Counted from the first letter of the stretch, positions 28,113 through 37,408 are shown. The stretch is 64,000 nucleotides of DNA from Actinomycetota bacterium (GCA_030645495.1 JAUSLV010000018.1:124001-188000), one strand, 5' to 3'. Program-made: numbers and translations. Notes: generated by a model not told the origin, from the sequence alone.

Positions 28113-29240
28113 TCAGCCCTGGGTGATCGCCGCGCCGGCGCCGATGTCGGCCCTGTCGCCCGCGGCCCGGCCTGCGTGCCACCCGTGGGCGTTGAGCCGC
28201 CTGGCGGGCATCATCGTGACGTTCGGGAACGCCTGCGTGTACGCGGCCTCGACCGCTGCCTCGCGGCCGGCGAGGATCGGCACGAGCGCGTTGCCGTACT
28301 GCTGCTGCGCCTCGGCGGCCACGTGGCTGCGGGCGTGCTCGAGGCGTTCGGCAACCCGGTCGGCGAAGGCGATGAGGAACGCCCGCTTGAACGAGGCCGT
28401 GCGCAGCCGGCGGTCGTGCGCGGTGGCTTCGGCCGACGCCTTGGTGGCCTGCACCAGCAACGAGGTGAACAGCAGATCGGTGAGCTGCACATCCACCGGG
28501 AAGCCCATCACCGTGGAGAACCCGGCCTGTGGCGACCACACGCTGCGCACCCCGTTGACCTCGCCGATCGCGGAGAGGAACGTGGCCTTCTCGTCGGCGT
28601 ACGGGTTGTCGATGTGCACCCGACGCGAGACGACACCGCGGTGGGTGGCGCCCACCTCGGAGGCCGCGAGCACCGCCGCATCGATGCTGTGCTTCGTCAT
28701 CAGCTCTTGCGCCTTGGCCGTGAACGATGCGGCCTCGGCCTCGAAGTCGGTGCCCTCGGCCTTGGCCAGCAGGGCACGAATCACCTTCAGCGCCCTGGCA
28801 TCGATCTCGCCGGTGTGCACGACGTGCGGCAGGTGGCCCTTGTTGGTGGCCGGCCACTTCGACGGCGGTGGCAGTAGCGGCGACAGTCGCGGCAGTGACC
28901 GCAGGTGGGCCAACACGTCGCGGGCGACCTCGCCCGCCTCGTCGGGGTGCACCTTCTCGGTACGCGCCCACGCCGGAACCGGATCGGATGTGCCGCCGGT
29001 GATGGTGCCGCGCTCGGTGTGCAGCACGCCCATTTCGCGCAACTGGTCGAGCCATTCCTCGGGAGCGCGGGCCGGCGCGTCGAACCGTCGCGAGTGGGTG
29101 GCGAGGCAGGCCGCGAGCAGCCGCGAGGCGCGCTGGCTGAACTGACGCTTGATCGCGTGCACGAGGTCGGCAGGTTGCCAGCCGTTCTCCAGGAGGAGAT
29201 CGACGCTGCGATGGAGTTCGGTGTTGATGTCGCGGCTCAT
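28113..29240 (-). CDS. DUF2786 domain protein
   Basis: This 375-residue soluble protein has unknown function. The DUF2786 motif is clear at IRALLAKAEGTDFEAEAASF with TAKAQELMTKHSIDAA (about residues 150-185). The N-terminal part (residues 1-120) and the C-terminal helical part (DRRLRTASFKRAFLIAFADRVAERL) match the longer actinobacterial members. DUF2786 also occurs beside SprT-like and phage proteins, but nothing here supports a mobile origin. It follows the enoyl-CoA hydratase gene in the opposite order of transcription by 25 bp. Confidence 0.8.
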   Translation of the reverse strand: MSRDINTELHRSVDLLLENGWQPADLVHAIKRQFSQRASRLLAACLATHSRRFDAPARAPEEWLDQLREMGVLHTERGTITGGTSDPVPAWARTEKVHPDEAGEVARDVLAHLRSLPRLSPLLPPPSKWPATNKGHLPHVVHTGEIDARALKVIRALLAKAEGTDFEAEAASFTAKAQELMTKHSIDAAVLAASEVGATHRGVVSRRVHIDNPYADEKATFLSAIGEVNGVRSVWSPQAGFSTVMGFPVDVQLTDLLFTSLLVQATKASAEATAHDRRLRTASFKRAFLIAFADRVAERLEHARSHVAAEAQQQYGNALVPILAGREAAVEAAYTQAFPNVTMMPARRLNAHGWHAGRAAGDRADIGAGAAITQG

Positions 29241-29287
29241 CGCAGCAGTGTGCCCGAGGGGCGCGCGACGGTGGGGCGGGCCAGGGG

Positions 29288-30655
29288 TCAGCCCGTGTAG
29301 TACTGGTCGGTGATCGCCAACGTCTCGTCGAGGATCGCGAGGCCCTCTTCGATGTCGTCAGGGTTGGTGTTGCACGGAGGCGTGATGTGCAGGCGGTTGA
29401 AATGGGTGAAGGGCCACAGGTTGCGCGCCTTGCAGGCGGCCAGCAGCTCTTGCATCGGCTTCGCATCCGCGCCGGCGGCATTGAACGGCACCATCGGCTC
29501 GCGGGTGCTGCGGTCCTTCACCAGTTCGATTGCCCAGAACACGCCAAGGCCGCGCACATCACCGACGCTGGGGTGGTTGGCCTTCAGCTTCTCGAGGCCC
29601 GGCCCGATGACGTCGGCGCCCAGCGAGCGGGCGTGCTCGATGATGCCCTCTTCGCGGAAGATGTTGATGCTGGCGACGGCCGAGGCGCAGGCCAGCGGGT
29701 GGCCCGAATAGGTGAGGCCGCCGGGGTACACGCGGTCGCGGAACGTGGCCGAGATCTTGTCGCTGATGATCACGCCGCCGAGGGGCACGTAGCCCGAGTT
29801 GACGCCCTTGGCGAAGCACACCAGGTCGGGCTGCACGCCCCACTTCTGGAACGCGAACCACTCGCCGCAGCGGCCGAACCCGGCCATCACCTCGTCGCAG
29901 ATCAGCATGATGCCGTGGCGGTCGCAGCGGTCGCGGATGCCCTCCAGGTATCCGTCCGGCGGCACGAGAATGCCGTTCGTGCCCACCACGGTCTCGATGA
30001 TGATCGCCGCCACTGTCTGCGCGCCCTCAACCATCAGCACGTCGTCGAGGTGCTGCAGCGCGCGCTCGCACTCCTGTGCCTCGGTCTGGCTGTGGAACGA
30101 CGAACGGTACGGGTACGGTCCCCAGAACTTCACCACGCCGGGCATGCCCGGCTCGCTGGGCCAACGGCGCGGGTCGCCGGTGAGCGTGATAGCACCGTTG
30201 GTGGCGCCGTGGTAGCTGCGATAGTGGTTGAGCACCTTGTTGCGGCCGGTGTGCAGGCGGGCCATGCGCACCGCGTTCTCGGTGGCTTCGGCGCCACCGT
30301 TGGTGAAGAACACCATGTTCAGGTCGCTGTTGGTGAGGCCGCTGCCGGCCACTTCGCTGATCAGCCGCGCGGCCTCGCTGCGCGCATCGTTGGCGTGGAA
30401 CGGGGCGATCGTGCACAGACGGTCGACCTGCTCCTTGATCGCGGCAACCAGCTTCGGGTGCTGGTGCCCGATGTTGACGTTCATCAGTTGGCTGGAGAAG
30501 TCGAGGTAGCGGGTGCCGTCCTCTGTCCAGAAGTGGCTGCCCTGAGCGCGGCTCACGACCAGCGGGTTGAGCGCGGCCTGCGCACTCCACGAGTGGAACA
30601 CGTGGGCGCGGTCGTTGGCGAAAGCATCGGCGGGATGGGTGTCGAGCGCGGTCAT
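29288..30655 (-). CDS. Class III (omega) aminotransferase, candidate beta-alanine transaminase
   Basis: This PLP enzyme has 455 residues. The PLP Lys is Lys283 in FAKGVNSGYVPLGGV, with Asp254 in ICDEVMAGFGRCG binding the pyridine nitrogen. The FTNGGAEATENAVRMAR segment contacts the phosphate. The family moves terminal amino groups (beta-alanine, taurine, 4-aminobutyrate) to pyruvate or 2-oxoglutarate. No aminotransferase gene occurs inside the pyrimidine cluster 11 kb away, so this one could supply the missing beta-alanine to malonic semialdehyde step (inference). A TACGCT hexamer ends six bases before the ATG. Confidence 0.85.
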   Translation of the reverse strand: MTALDTHPADAFANDRAHVFHSWSAQAALNPLVVSRAQGSHFWTEDGTRYLDFSSQLMNVNIGHQHPKLVAAIKEQVDRLCTIAPFHANDARSEAARLISEVAGSGLTNSDLNMVFFTNGGAEATENAVRMARLHTGRNKVLNHYRSYHGATNGAITLTGDPRRWPSEPGMPGVVKFWGPYPYRSSFHSQTEAQECERALQHLDDVLMVEGAQTVAAIIIETVVGTNGILVPPDGYLEGIRDRCDRHGIMLICDEVMAGFGRCGEWFAFQKWGVQPDLVCFAKGVNSGYVPLGGVIISDKISATFRDRVYPGGLTYSGHPLACASAVASINIFREEGIIEHARSLGADVIGPGLEKLKANHPSVGDVRGLGVFWAIELVKDRSTREPMVPFNAAGADAKPMQELLAACKARNLWPFTHFNRLHITPPCNTNPDDIEEGLAILDETLAITDQYYTG

Positions 30656-30685
30656 GGCGACAGCGTAGTTGTCACATCAAGTGGC

Positions 30686-30711
30686 GTACAGACATGACTT
30701 TGTGTCCGTAC
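30686..30711. promoter_or_regulatory. Inverted repeat in the aminotransferase/hydrolase divergent region
   Basis: GTACAGACA (30686-30694) and TGTCCGTAC (30703-30711) are inverted repeats matching at eight of nine bases with an 8-bp spacer. They lie upstream of both divergent genes and overlap the likely -35 area of the aminotransferase promoter. No dedicated regulator gene is adjacent. Confidence 0.4.
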
Positions 30712-30761
30712 AAACATCGCCCGAGACATGGATCGCAGTTCGTGCGCTACGTTTCCGGCTC

Positions 30762-31427
30762 ATGGGTGAAATGGTCACGTTCAAGAGCAATGGTCACACG
30801 TGCGACGGGTACCTCGCCGGCAGCGGCCCGGGTGTGCTGGTGATCCAGGAGTGGTGGGGCCTCGTGCCGCACATCAAGGACGTCGTCGATCGTTTCGCTG
30901 CCGCCGGCTTCACTGCGTTGGCCCCCGATCTGTACCACGGCGAGTCGTCCACCGAACCCGACGGCTCGGGCAAGCTGATGATGGCCCTCAACCTCGACAC
31001 CGCCGGCAAGGACCTGTCGGGCGCGGTCGACCTGTTGACCGAGCGCTCCGGTTCACCCAAGGTGGGCGTGGTGGGGTTCTGCATGGGTGGCGGCCTCGCA
31101 CTTGTGGTCGCCTGCCAGCGCCCCGATGCCATCGCCGCAGCGGCCCCGTACTACGGCGCGATCCCGTGGGAGTCGGCGCAGCCGAATTGGTCGGCGCTCA
31201 CAGCCAAGGTGGTGGGCGAGTACGCCGAGAAGGATGGCTGGGCCAGCCCCGAGGCAGCACGCGCGCTGCAGGCGCAACTGCGCGACCTCGGCAAGGACGC
31301 AACGCTGCACATCCACCCCGGGTGCGACCACGCGTTCTTCAACGACGCCCGCCCCGAGGTGTACGACGCGGCCGAGGCCGCAGTTGCTTTCGCGCGCACG
31401 GTGGAGTTGTTCCGCACCTCGTTGTGA
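30762..31427 (+). CDS. Dienelactone hydrolase family protein
   Basis: This alpha/beta hydrolase has 221 residues. The catalytic triad of the DLH family is present: Cys107 (VGFCMGGGLAL), Asp158 (YAEKDGW) and His190 (GCDHAFF). IQEWWGLVPHIKDVVDRFA near the N terminus is highly characteristic, with Glu30 as the conserved relay residue. The enzyme would hydrolyse dienelactone or a similar lactone/ester, but no aromatic catabolic genes accompany it. TACGTT at 30748-30753 ends eight bases before the ATG, so the gene looks leaderless. The frame extends to 30669 but without family similarity. Confidence 0.87.
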   Translation: MGEMVTFKSNGHTCDGYLAGSGPGVLVIQEWWGLVPHIKDVVDRFAAAGFTALAPDLYHGESSTEPDGSGKLMMALNLDTAGKDLSGAVDLLTERSGSPKVGVVGFCMGGGLALVVACQRPDAIAAAAPYYGAIPWESAQPNWSALTAKVVGEYAEKDGWASPEAARALQAQLRDLGKDATLHIHPGCDHAFFNDARPEVYDAAEAAVAFARTVELFRTSL

Positions 31428-31520
31428 CATCGGGCCACGCTGAGGTACGAGGCGGCGGGCCGCGCGTGACAATATGCGTGGATTCACTTGGCGGGAGTCA
31501 CTCCCAGGAGGTCCACATCC

Positions 31521-32408
31521 ATGAAGTCGCGAGCCCGTATCGGTGCCGTATTGGTCACCACATTTGCCCTGCTCGTCGCCGCGTGCGGCGACGACAAGAA
31601 GTCCGACGGCGGCAGTGGTAACACTGTCGCGAAGAACGAGGCAGCCATCGCGTTGCTGCCCGAGGCGATTGCCAGCAAGGGCAAGCTGCTGGTTGCCACC
31701 GACGCCACCTACCCGCCCAGCGAGTTCATCGCCGAGGACGGCACGACGATCATCGGCTTCGACGTCGATCTGATGGTGGCGCTCGGCCAGGCGCTGGGCC
31801 TCGAGGTGGAGTTCCAGAACGCGTCGTTCGACACGATCATCCCCGGCCTCGACTCGGGTCAGTTCGATGTCGGCGCGTCATCGTTCACCGACACCAAGGA
31901 GCGCGAAGCAACCGTCGATTTCGTCACGTACTTCCTCGCCGGCCAGAACTTCTACGTCGCTGCCAACAGCGAGCTGACCCTCGACGGCCTCGAGTCGCTG
32001 TGCGGTCACTCGGTGGCCATGCAGAAGGGCACCATTCAGGAGACCGGGGCCACCGAGCAGGATGCTGCTTGCAAGGCCGCCGGCAAGGATGGCGTCGAGG
32101 TGTTGTCGTTCGACTCGCAGACCGACGCCAACGTCGCCGTGTCGAGTGGTCGCGCCGAGATCGGCTTCGGTGACTCGCAGCTCGTCGCCTGGATCGCCAC
32201 CGAGTCCGACGGTGAGTTCCGCGTCGAGGGCACCCCGTTCGACACTGCCCCGTACGGTTTTGCGGTGGCCAAGAACGGCCTCGCCCCGGCACTGCTCGAG
32301 GCGCTCAAGGGCATCATCGAAGACGGTACCTACTTGACGATCCTGGAGACGTGGGGCATGGCCGATGGCGCCATCGGTGAGCCGGTGATCAACGGCGCAC
32401 TGTCCTGA
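31521..32408 (+). CDS. Polar amino-acid ABC transporter binding lipoprotein
   Basis: This family 3 solute-binding lipoprotein has 295 residues. The lipobox is LLVAAC, followed by CGDDKKSDG. The mature part shows KLLVATDATYPPSEFIAEDG, GFDVDLMVALGQALG, FDTIIPGLDSGQFDVGASSF and VATKNGLAP-like segments (AVAKNGLAPALLEAL) of the family. The ligand is probably a polar amino acid or related compound. AGGAGG lies nine bases before the ATG. It is the first gene of a three-gene importer operon (31521-34141). Confidence 0.9.
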   Translation: MKSRARIGAVLVTTFALLVAACGDDKKSDGGSGNTVAKNEAAIALLPEAIASKGKLLVATDATYPPSEFIAEDGTTIIGFDVDLMVALGQALGLEVEFQNASFDTIIPGLDSGQFDVGASSFTDTKEREATVDFVTYFLAGQNFYVAANSELTLDGLESLCGHSVAMQKGTIQETGATEQDAACKAAGKDGVEVLSFDSQTDANVAVSSGRAEIGFGDSQLVAWIATESDGEFRVEGTPFDTAPYGFAVAKNGLAPALLEALKGIIEDGTYLTILETWGMADGAIGEPVINGALS

Positions 32409-32426
32409 CGGGCCAGTGAACCACCC

Positions 32427-33368
32427 GTGAACGACGAGCGAGCCGCCCTCCCGACGGTACCGGTGCGACACCCGGGCCGTTGGGTGGGCGCGCTCGTTGT
32501 TCTGGTGCTGGCCGTGATGGCCGGCCACTCGCTGTTCTTCTCCGATGTCACTACCGCCACGGGCTTGCATCGCGAGCGGTTCGAGTGGTCGGTGATCAAC
32601 GAGTACTTCACGTCCGACATCATCCTCCGGGGCCTGGTCGTCACACTGCAGCTCACGGTGCTGGCCATGGTGTTGGGCGTGGTGTTGGGCATCGTGATGG
32701 CGGTGCTGCGGTTGTCGCCCAACCCGCTCATGTCGGGCGCATCGTGGCTGTACATCTGGTTCTTCCGCGGCACGCCGGTATATGTGCAACTGCTGTTCTG
32801 GTACAGCATCAGCTATGTGTTCCCCACATTGTCGTTGGGGATCCCGTTCGGCCCCGAGTTCTTCACGGTCAACATGAACACGGCCGTCACTCCGTACGTG
32901 GCGGCGGTCGTGGGCCTCGGCCTCAACGAAGGCGCCTACATGGCCGAGATCGTTCGCGCGGGCATCCTGTCGGTCGACGAGGGCCAGACCGAGGCGGCCC
33001 AGGCGCTGGGCATGAGCCGCTTGCAGACCATGCGCCGCATCGTGTTGCCCCAAGCCATGCGTGTGATCGCCCCGCCCACCGGCAACGAGGTGATCTCGAT
33101 GCTGAAGACCACGTCGCTGGCCGCGGCCATCACGGTGGGCGAGCTCACCAACGGGGCCAAGATCATCTACTCGCGTACCTACGAGGTGATCCCGCTGTTG
33201 ATGGTGGCCAGCTTCTGGTACCTCATCGTGTCGTCGGTGCTCACCGTGGGGCAGTACTACGTCGAGCGCTACTTCGCCAAGGGGGCCCTGCGTGAGATGC
33301 CTCCCACGCCCGCGCAGAAGCTACGCGCCAAGTTCGTGGGCTTGCGCAACCCAGGAGGTGTGCGATGA
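32427..33368 (+). CDS. Polar amino-acid ABC transporter permease
   Basis: This 313-residue permease of the HisM/GlnP class has an N-terminal helix, a 60-residue segment, then the core permease domain. [20 protein letters not shown] starts the domain, [15 protein letters not shown] is the diagnostic motif, and [20 protein letters not shown] is the EAA coupling loop. It starts at a GTG 18 bp after the binding-protein stop, and the ATPase gene overlaps its end by four bases. A C-terminal basic tail of about 30 residues is longer than in most homologues. Confidence 0.9.
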   Translation: MNDERAALPTVPVRHPGRWVGALVVLVLAVMAGHSLFFSDVTTATGLHRERFEWSVINEYFTSDIILRGLVVTLQLTVLAMVLGVVLGIVMAVLRLSPNPLMSGASWLYIWFFRGTPVYVQLLFWYSISYVFPTLSLGIPFGPEFFTVNMNTAVTPYVAAVVGLGLNEGAYMAEIVRAGILSVDEGQTEAAQALGMSRLQTMRRIVLPQAMRVIAPPTGNEVISMLKTTSLAAAITVGELTNGAKIIYSRTYEVIPLLMVASFWYLIVSSVLTVGQYYVERYFAKGALREMPPTPAQKLRAKFVGLRNPGGVR

Positions 33369-34141
33369 GCCGCTCGTTCACCGTGCCGATGGTGCTGGCC
33401 CGCAACGTGCGCAAGTCGTACGGTGCGTTCGAGGCGTTGCGCGGCATCGACCTGGAGGTGGGGCCGGGCCAGGTGATGTGCCTCATCGGCCCGTCGGGCT
33501 CGGGCAAGAGCACCTTCCTGCGCTGCATCAACCACCTGGAGAAGATCAGTGCGGGCCTGCTCGCCGTGGATGGCGACCTGGTCGGCTATCGGCGTGGTGG
33601 TGATCGCCTGTACGAGCTGCGCGATCGCGAGGTGTGCGCCAAGCGGGCCGAGATCGGGATGGTGTTCCAGCGTTTCAACCTGTTCCCGCACATGACCGCC
33701 GTGCAGAACGTGTGCCTCGGGCCGGTGACGGTGAAGGGGGACGACAAAGCGGCGGTGCGCGAACGGGCCATTGCGCTGCTCGATCGAGTGGGCCTGTCCG
33801 ACAAGGTCGACAGCTACCCCACCCAGCTGTCGGGTGGCCAGCAGCAGCGTGTGGCGATCGCTCGTGCGCTGGCGATGCAGCCCAAGCTGATGTTGTTCGA
33901 CGAGCCCACCAGCGCGCTCGACCCCGAACTGGTGGGTGACGTGCTCGACGTGATGAAGGGCCTCGCCAACGATGGCATGACCATGGTGGTCGTCACCCAC
34001 GAGATGGGCTTCGCCCGCGAGGTGGCCGACAGCGTGGTGTTCATGGACGCCGGTGCCGTGGTCGAGTCGGGCACGCCCGAGCAGGTGTTGGGCAACCCGC
34101 AGCACGAGCGCACGAAGGCCTTCCTCGCCAAGGTGCTGTAG
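33365..34141 (+). CDS. Polar amino-acid ABC transporter ATPase
   Basis: This ATPase of 258 residues belongs to the GlnQ/HisP class. Walker A is GPSGSGKST, the Q-loop is [14 protein letters not shown], the signature is [15 protein letters not shown], Walker B is [13 protein letters not shown] and the H-loop VVTHEMGFA. The insertion [18 protein letters not shown] after domain strand 4 occurs in many actinobacterial members. It completes the 31521-34141 importer. Confidence 0.93.
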   Translation: MSRSFTVPMVLARNVRKSYGAFEALRGIDLEVGPGQVMCLIGPSGSGKSTFLRCINHLEKISAGLLAVDGDLVGYRRGGDRLYELRDREVCAKRAEIGMVFQRFNLFPHMTAVQNVCLGPVTVKGDDKAAVRERAIALLDRVGLSDKVDSYPTQLSGGQQQRVAIARALAMQPKLMLFDEPTSALDPELVGDVLDVMKGLANDGMTMVVVTHEMGFAREVADSVVFMDAGAVVESGTPEQVLGNPQHERTKAFLAKVL

Positions 34142-34190
34142 CGCGGTGGGCGGGCCTGGCCGCCGGGCAGGCTGAGCTCGCAACTAGGCC

Positions 34191-34417
34191 CGATTCCTCG
34201 TCATTCAGATTTCGTGGTGCCGATTCAGGAGTTCGGCGCGACCACGGCGGTCTCCGACGACCTGATCAGCCGCTGGCCAGATCGGTGGGCTTGGCCAGCC
34301 TTCCTCGACCTGTCGTCTCCCAGCCTCATTCGATGAACCCGCTGATGATGATCGCGGCAGCCAAACTCAAGTCGCTGAGCGGGGTCCAGCAGCAGAAATC
34401 TGAATGAGGAGGAATCG
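34191..34417. repeat. 227-bp segment bounded by 23-bp inverted repeats
   Basis: The left arm at 34191-34213 (CGATTCCTCGTCATTCAGAT plus TTC) and the right arm at 34395-34417 are reverse complements at 22 of 23 positions. They enclose a 181-bp core (34214-34394). The right arm contains the GAGGAGG and the ATG of the downstream small gene. The region has lower G+C than its neighbours at the arms. It could be a miniature transposable element, an invertible segment, or a long regulatory stem. Apart from tiny ORFs nothing else is recognised between 34142 and 34403. Confidence 0.7.
34214..34336 (+). CDS. Possible micro-ORF (40 aa) in the inverted-repeat core
   Basis: A frame from GTG at 34214 to TGA at 34334-34336 encodes 40 residues beginning VVPIQEFGATTAVSDDLIS and containing an aromatic run RWPDRWAWPAF. 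Codon use is like that of neighbouring genes. The stop overlaps by four bases with the ATG at 34333 of a 24-residue frame (MNPLMMIAAAKLKSLS and so on) that itself overlaps the 34404 start. Chance or a decayed gene are possible, and no homologue is recognised. Confidence 0.22.
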   Translation: MVPIQEFGATTAVSDDLISRWPDRWAWPAFLDLSSPSLIR

Positions 34418-34766
34418 TGCAGATTGTGTTGCCGAGTCAGTCGACTCGATGTACCCAGTATCGGGGATGGAGCTCATGCCGATCTCGGGGTTGCGGTTAC
34501 GCCGAGCGGTGCTCGGCATCTTGCTCGCGGCGCGCCGGCCGCTCACCATCACGGAAGTGATTGCCGAACTCCACGCCGCTGGGTTCACCACCTGGAGCCT
34601 CGGTCCTCGGCCTCCGCAGCAGGTCATTGCCGACATGCTCGCCTATCAGGTGCGAGCCGGCAGGGTGCGGCGCACTGCTCGGGCGACGTATGCGCCCGAG
34701 CGCGACAAGATCCCCACCACCACCCAATGGCGCTGCCGCCACTGGCGCGACGTACCCGGCAACTAA
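34404..34766 (+). CDS. Small protein with a probable winged-helix fold
   Basis: Up to 120 residues from ATG 34404; internal ATGs at 34449 and 34467 are alternative starts. The middle reads LRRAVLGILLAARRPLTITEVI followed by helix-rich sequence and LAYQVRAGRVRRTARATYAP, which looks like a helix-turn-helix plus wing. The function is unknown. The upstream right arm of the inverted repeat supplies GAGGAGG. Its stop overlaps that of the convergent CitE-like gene by three bases. Confidence 0.5.
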   Translation: MRRNRADCVAESVDSMYPVSGMELMPISGLRLRRAVLGILLAARRPLTITEVIAELHAAGFTTWSLGPRPPQQVIADMLAYQVRAGRVRRTARATYAPERDKIPTTTQWRCRHWRDVPGN

Positions 34767-35650
34767 CCCAGCGCGGCGATGGCGTCGGCGACGGCCAGGA
34801 TCCGCTGGGCGTTGGCGACGTGCAGGTTCTCGATCATCCGACCGTTGTAGGTGACGACACCCTTGCCCTCGGCCACCGCGGCCTCGAACGTGGCGATCAG
34901 GCCACGGGCGTGCTCGACGTCGGCCTCGGACGGCGCCCACACCTCGTTGCACGCCTCCACCTGGCCGGGGTGGATGAGGGTCTTGCCGTCGAAACCCATC
35001 TCGAAGCCCTGCACGCACTCGGCGCGGAACCCGGCCTCGTCCTTGATGTCGTTGTACACGCCGTCGAGGATCACCTTGTCGGACTCGCGGGCGGCCAGCA
35101 GTGCCGTCGCGAGGTGGGGCAGCAGCGGGTGTCGACCGGCCGCGCCGAGCGTGCTGCGCACCTCGCGGGCCAGGTCGTTGGTGCCCATCACCAGGACAGC
35201 GACTCGCCAGTGCGCAGCGATGGCGCGCACGTCGAAGATCGCCGTGGGCGTCTCGACCATCGCCCAGATGCGCATGTCGGGGTTCGCGCCGGCGCGATCG
35301 AGGATGTCGGATACGTCGTCGAGGTACTTCACCGAGGCGACCTTCGGAATCACCACGGCCGAAGCACCGGACTGCGACGCGGCGAGCAGGTCGTCGCGCC
35401 CCCACGTGGTGTCGAGGCCGTTGCAACGGATGGTGAGCTCGCGGTGGCCGTACTCGCCCGACGAGGCGGCAGCCACAGCGTTGGCGCGGGCGGCCTCCTT
35501 CGCATCGGGAGCGACCGCGTCTTCCAGGTCGAAGATGATCGCGTCGGCGGCGATCGTCTTCGCCTTCTCCAGGGCACGCTCGTTGGCGGCAGGCATGTAG
35601 AGCACGGAACGGCGGGGACGCAGATCTGAGGTGACGCGTTCAGAAGCCAT
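34763..35650 (-). CDS. HpcH/HpaI-family CoA-ester lyase (CitE/Mcl2-like)
   Basis: This 295-residue protein has the CitE/HpcH TIM-barrel. The motifs are [34 protein letters not shown] (metal Glu and Asp), [10 protein letters not shown] and [14 protein letters not shown]. Members include citrate lyase beta subunits, (3S)-malyl-CoA thioesterase (Mcl2) and citramalyl-CoA lyases. No CitD/CitF genes are present, and its partner upstream is Mcl-like, so a malyl-CoA thioesterase role in the ethylmalonyl-CoA pathway is more likely than citrate lysis. It overlaps the upstream gene by 11 bp. Confidence 0.83.
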   Translation of the reverse strand: MASERVTSDLRPRRSVLYMPAANERALEKAKTIAADAIIFDLEDAVAPDAKEAARANAVAAASSGEYGHRELTIRCNGLDTTWGRDDLLAASQSGASAVVIPKVASVKYLDDVSDILDRAGANPDMRIWAMVETPTAIFDVRAIAAHWRVAVLVMGTNDLAREVRSTLGAAGRHPLLPHLATALLAARESDKVILDGVYNDIKDEAGFRAECVQGFEMGFDGKTLIHPGQVEACNEVWAPSEADVEHARGLIATFEAAVAEGKGVVTYNGRMIENLHVANAQRILAVADAIAALG

Positions 35651-36701
35651 AGCTCTCCTTCAGGTGCGGGTCACGGGCAGCCAGCTCGTGGGCCAGGGCG
35701 ACGACGACCTTGCACTGCTTCACTGAGGCGTCGTCCTCCATCTTGCCGTCGAGCATGATCGCGCCTGTGCCGTCGCCCATCGCGTCGATCACTCGTTGCG
35801 CCTGGCGCACGTCGTCGGGCCGCGGGCTGAACACGCGCTTGGCGATGTCGATCTGCACCGGGTGCAGGCTCCAGGCACCCACGCAGCCGAGCAGGTAGGC
35901 GTTGCGGAACTGGTCTTCGCAGGCGACGGTGTCCTTGATGTCGCCGAACGGGCCGTAGAACGGCAGCAGGCCGAACGTGACGCAGGCATCCACCATGCGG
36001 GCCAGCGTGTAGTGCCACAGATCCTGCTGGTACACGGTGCGGGCCGCGTCGTACTGCGGACCGTCGGGGCCGACGGGCGGGTCGGCGCGCACCAGGTAGT
36101 CGGGGTGGCCGCCACCGACGCGGGTGGTCTTCATCCGCCGGTTGGCTGCCAGGTCGGCGGGGCCCAGCGACAGGCCCTGCATGCGCGGCGAGGCGGCGCA
36201 GATCTCCTCGATGTTGGCCACGCCACGGGCGGTCTCGAGGATCGCGTGCACCAGCAGCGGCTTCTTCAGCCCGGCCTTGGCTTCCAGCTGGGCCAGCAGG
36301 CGATCCACGTAGTGGATGTCTTCCGGGCCTTCCACCTTGGGCACCATGATCACGTCGAGCTTGTCGCCGATCTCGGTGACCAACGTGCACAGGTCGTCGA
36401 GGCCCCACGGCGAATCGAGGCTGTTGATCCGCGTCCAGAACTGCGTGCCACCGAAATCGACGGTCTTGCCCACCTTCACCAGGCCGGCGCGGGCGGCCTC
36501 CTTGTCGGCCATCGGGATGGCGTCTTCCAGGTTGCCGAGCAGGATGTCGACCGTGGGGATGATCTCCGGCAGCTTCGCCACCAGCTTCTCGTTCTGCGGC
36601 GGGAAGAAGTGGATGACGCGGCTGGGACGGAATGGAATCTCGCGCACCGGCTCGGGAGCGCCGACGGCCAAGGGCTTGAAGAAGTCACGGGGGCTACGCA
36701 C
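35640..36701 (-). CDS. mcl: Malyl-CoA / beta-methylmalyl-CoA lyase-like protein
   Basis: This HpcH/HpaI-family lyase of 353 residues is similar in length to the Chloroflexus malyl-CoA lyase. [17 protein letters not shown] and [19 protein letters not shown] lead in. Then come [30 protein letters not shown] and the GPFGDIKD and [16 protein letters not shown] segments that are specific for the malyl/methylmalyl-CoA lyase branch. It would cleave beta-methylmalyl-CoA to glyoxylate and propionyl-CoA, or malyl-CoA to glyoxylate and acetyl-CoA. It starts at GTG 36701 and overlaps the next gene by 11 bp. Confidence 0.83.
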   Translation of the reverse strand: MRSPRDFFKPLAVGAPEPVREIPFRPSRVIHFFPPQNEKLVAKLPEIIPTVDILLGNLEDAIPMADKEAARAGLVKVGKTVDFGGTQFWTRINSLDSPWGLDDLCTLVTEIGDKLDVIMVPKVEGPEDIHYVDRLLAQLEAKAGLKKPLLVHAILETARGVANIEEICAASPRMQGLSLGPADLAANRRMKTTRVGGGHPDYLVRADPPVGPDGPQYDAARTVYQQDLWHYTLARMVDACVTFGLLPFYGPFGDIKDTVACEDQFRNAYLLGCVGAWSLHPVQIDIAKRVFSPRPDDVRQAQRVIDAMGDGTGAIMLDGKMEDDASVKQCKVVVALAHELAARDPHLKESYGF

Positions 36702-36724
36702 GATTCAAGGTTAGGTTTCACAAC

Positions 36725-37408
36725 GTGCTTGCGCAGAACTTCGACGCCATCCTGTTCGACGCCGGCGGCATTTTCCTGCTGCCCGATCCCACCGTGCTGG
36801 GCCCACTGCTGGCCTACCACGGTGGCGACCCGTCGATCTCGGTGCACGTGAGGGCGCACTATGCGGGCATGGCGGCCAAGAGCGCGGCCGGGTCCACCGA
36901 GGGGTTCTGGCACGAGTACAACGAGGCTTACGTGCGATCGGCGGGTGTTCCCGACGAGGAGGTCGCGCTGGCCGCGCTGGTGCTGGAACGCACGCGCAAC
37001 GCGTACACCTGGCGGTGGCCGATCCCCGAGAGCCTGATCGCCTTGGCAGGCCTGCGAGCGATGGGCATGCCGATGGGTGTGGTCAGCAACGCCAGCGGTC
37101 AGATCGCGGAGGTGCTGGCCCGCAGCGGTGTGTGCCAGGAGGGCGACGGCCCACACACTCCGATGCGGGTGATCGTCGACAGCCATGTGGTGGGCGTGGC
37201 CAAGCCCGACCCGCACATCTTCGATTTCGCGCTCGAGCACTTCGAGGGCATCGACCGCAGCCGCATCGCCTATGTGGGCGACTCGGTGACGATGGACATC
37301 GGTGGAGCCAGGGCAGCCGGCTTGCACCCGATCCTGCTCGACCCGTACGACGACCACGCAGGTGCCGACTTCCAGCGGGTGCGCAGCCTGGAAGACTTGC
37401 TGACATGA
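36725..37408 (+). CDS. HAD-superfamily hydrolase
   Basis: This protein has 227 residues with a Rossmannoid HAD core and a helical cap. Motif I is ILFDAGGIFLL, in which the usual second Asp (DxD) is Gly. Motif II is VVSNASG (Ser), motif III is the Lys of GVAKPDPHIF and motif IV is YVGDSVTMDIGGA. Loss of the DxD acid/base Asp argues against a standard phosphatase. TAGGTT at 36712-36717 ends seven bases before the GTG start, suggesting a leaderless mRNA. The methyltransferase gene overlaps its end by four bases. Confidence 0.82.
   Translation: MLAQNFDAILFDAGGIFLLPDPTVLGPLLAYHGGDPSISVHVRAHYAGMAAKSAAGSTEGFWHEYNEAYVRSAGVPDEEVALAALVLERTRNAYTWRWPIPESLIALAGLRAMGMPMGVVSNASGQIAEVLARSGVCQEGDGPHTPMRVIVDSHVVGVAKPDPHIFDFALEHFEGIDRSRIAYVGDSVTMDIGGARAAGLHPILLDPYDDHAGADFQRVRSLEDLLT

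Noticed and set aside
34417-34600. GTG at 34417 with ideal spacing to GAGGAGG as a gene start
   Set aside because: The frame encodes Cys/Arg/Ser-rich sequence with no plausible fold, while the overlapping frame from 34404 reads as a winged helix.
34763-36701. Citrate lyase operon
   Set aside because: CitE-like proteins are present, but no citD, citF, citX or citG genes accompany them; the longer protein has malyl-CoA lyase features.
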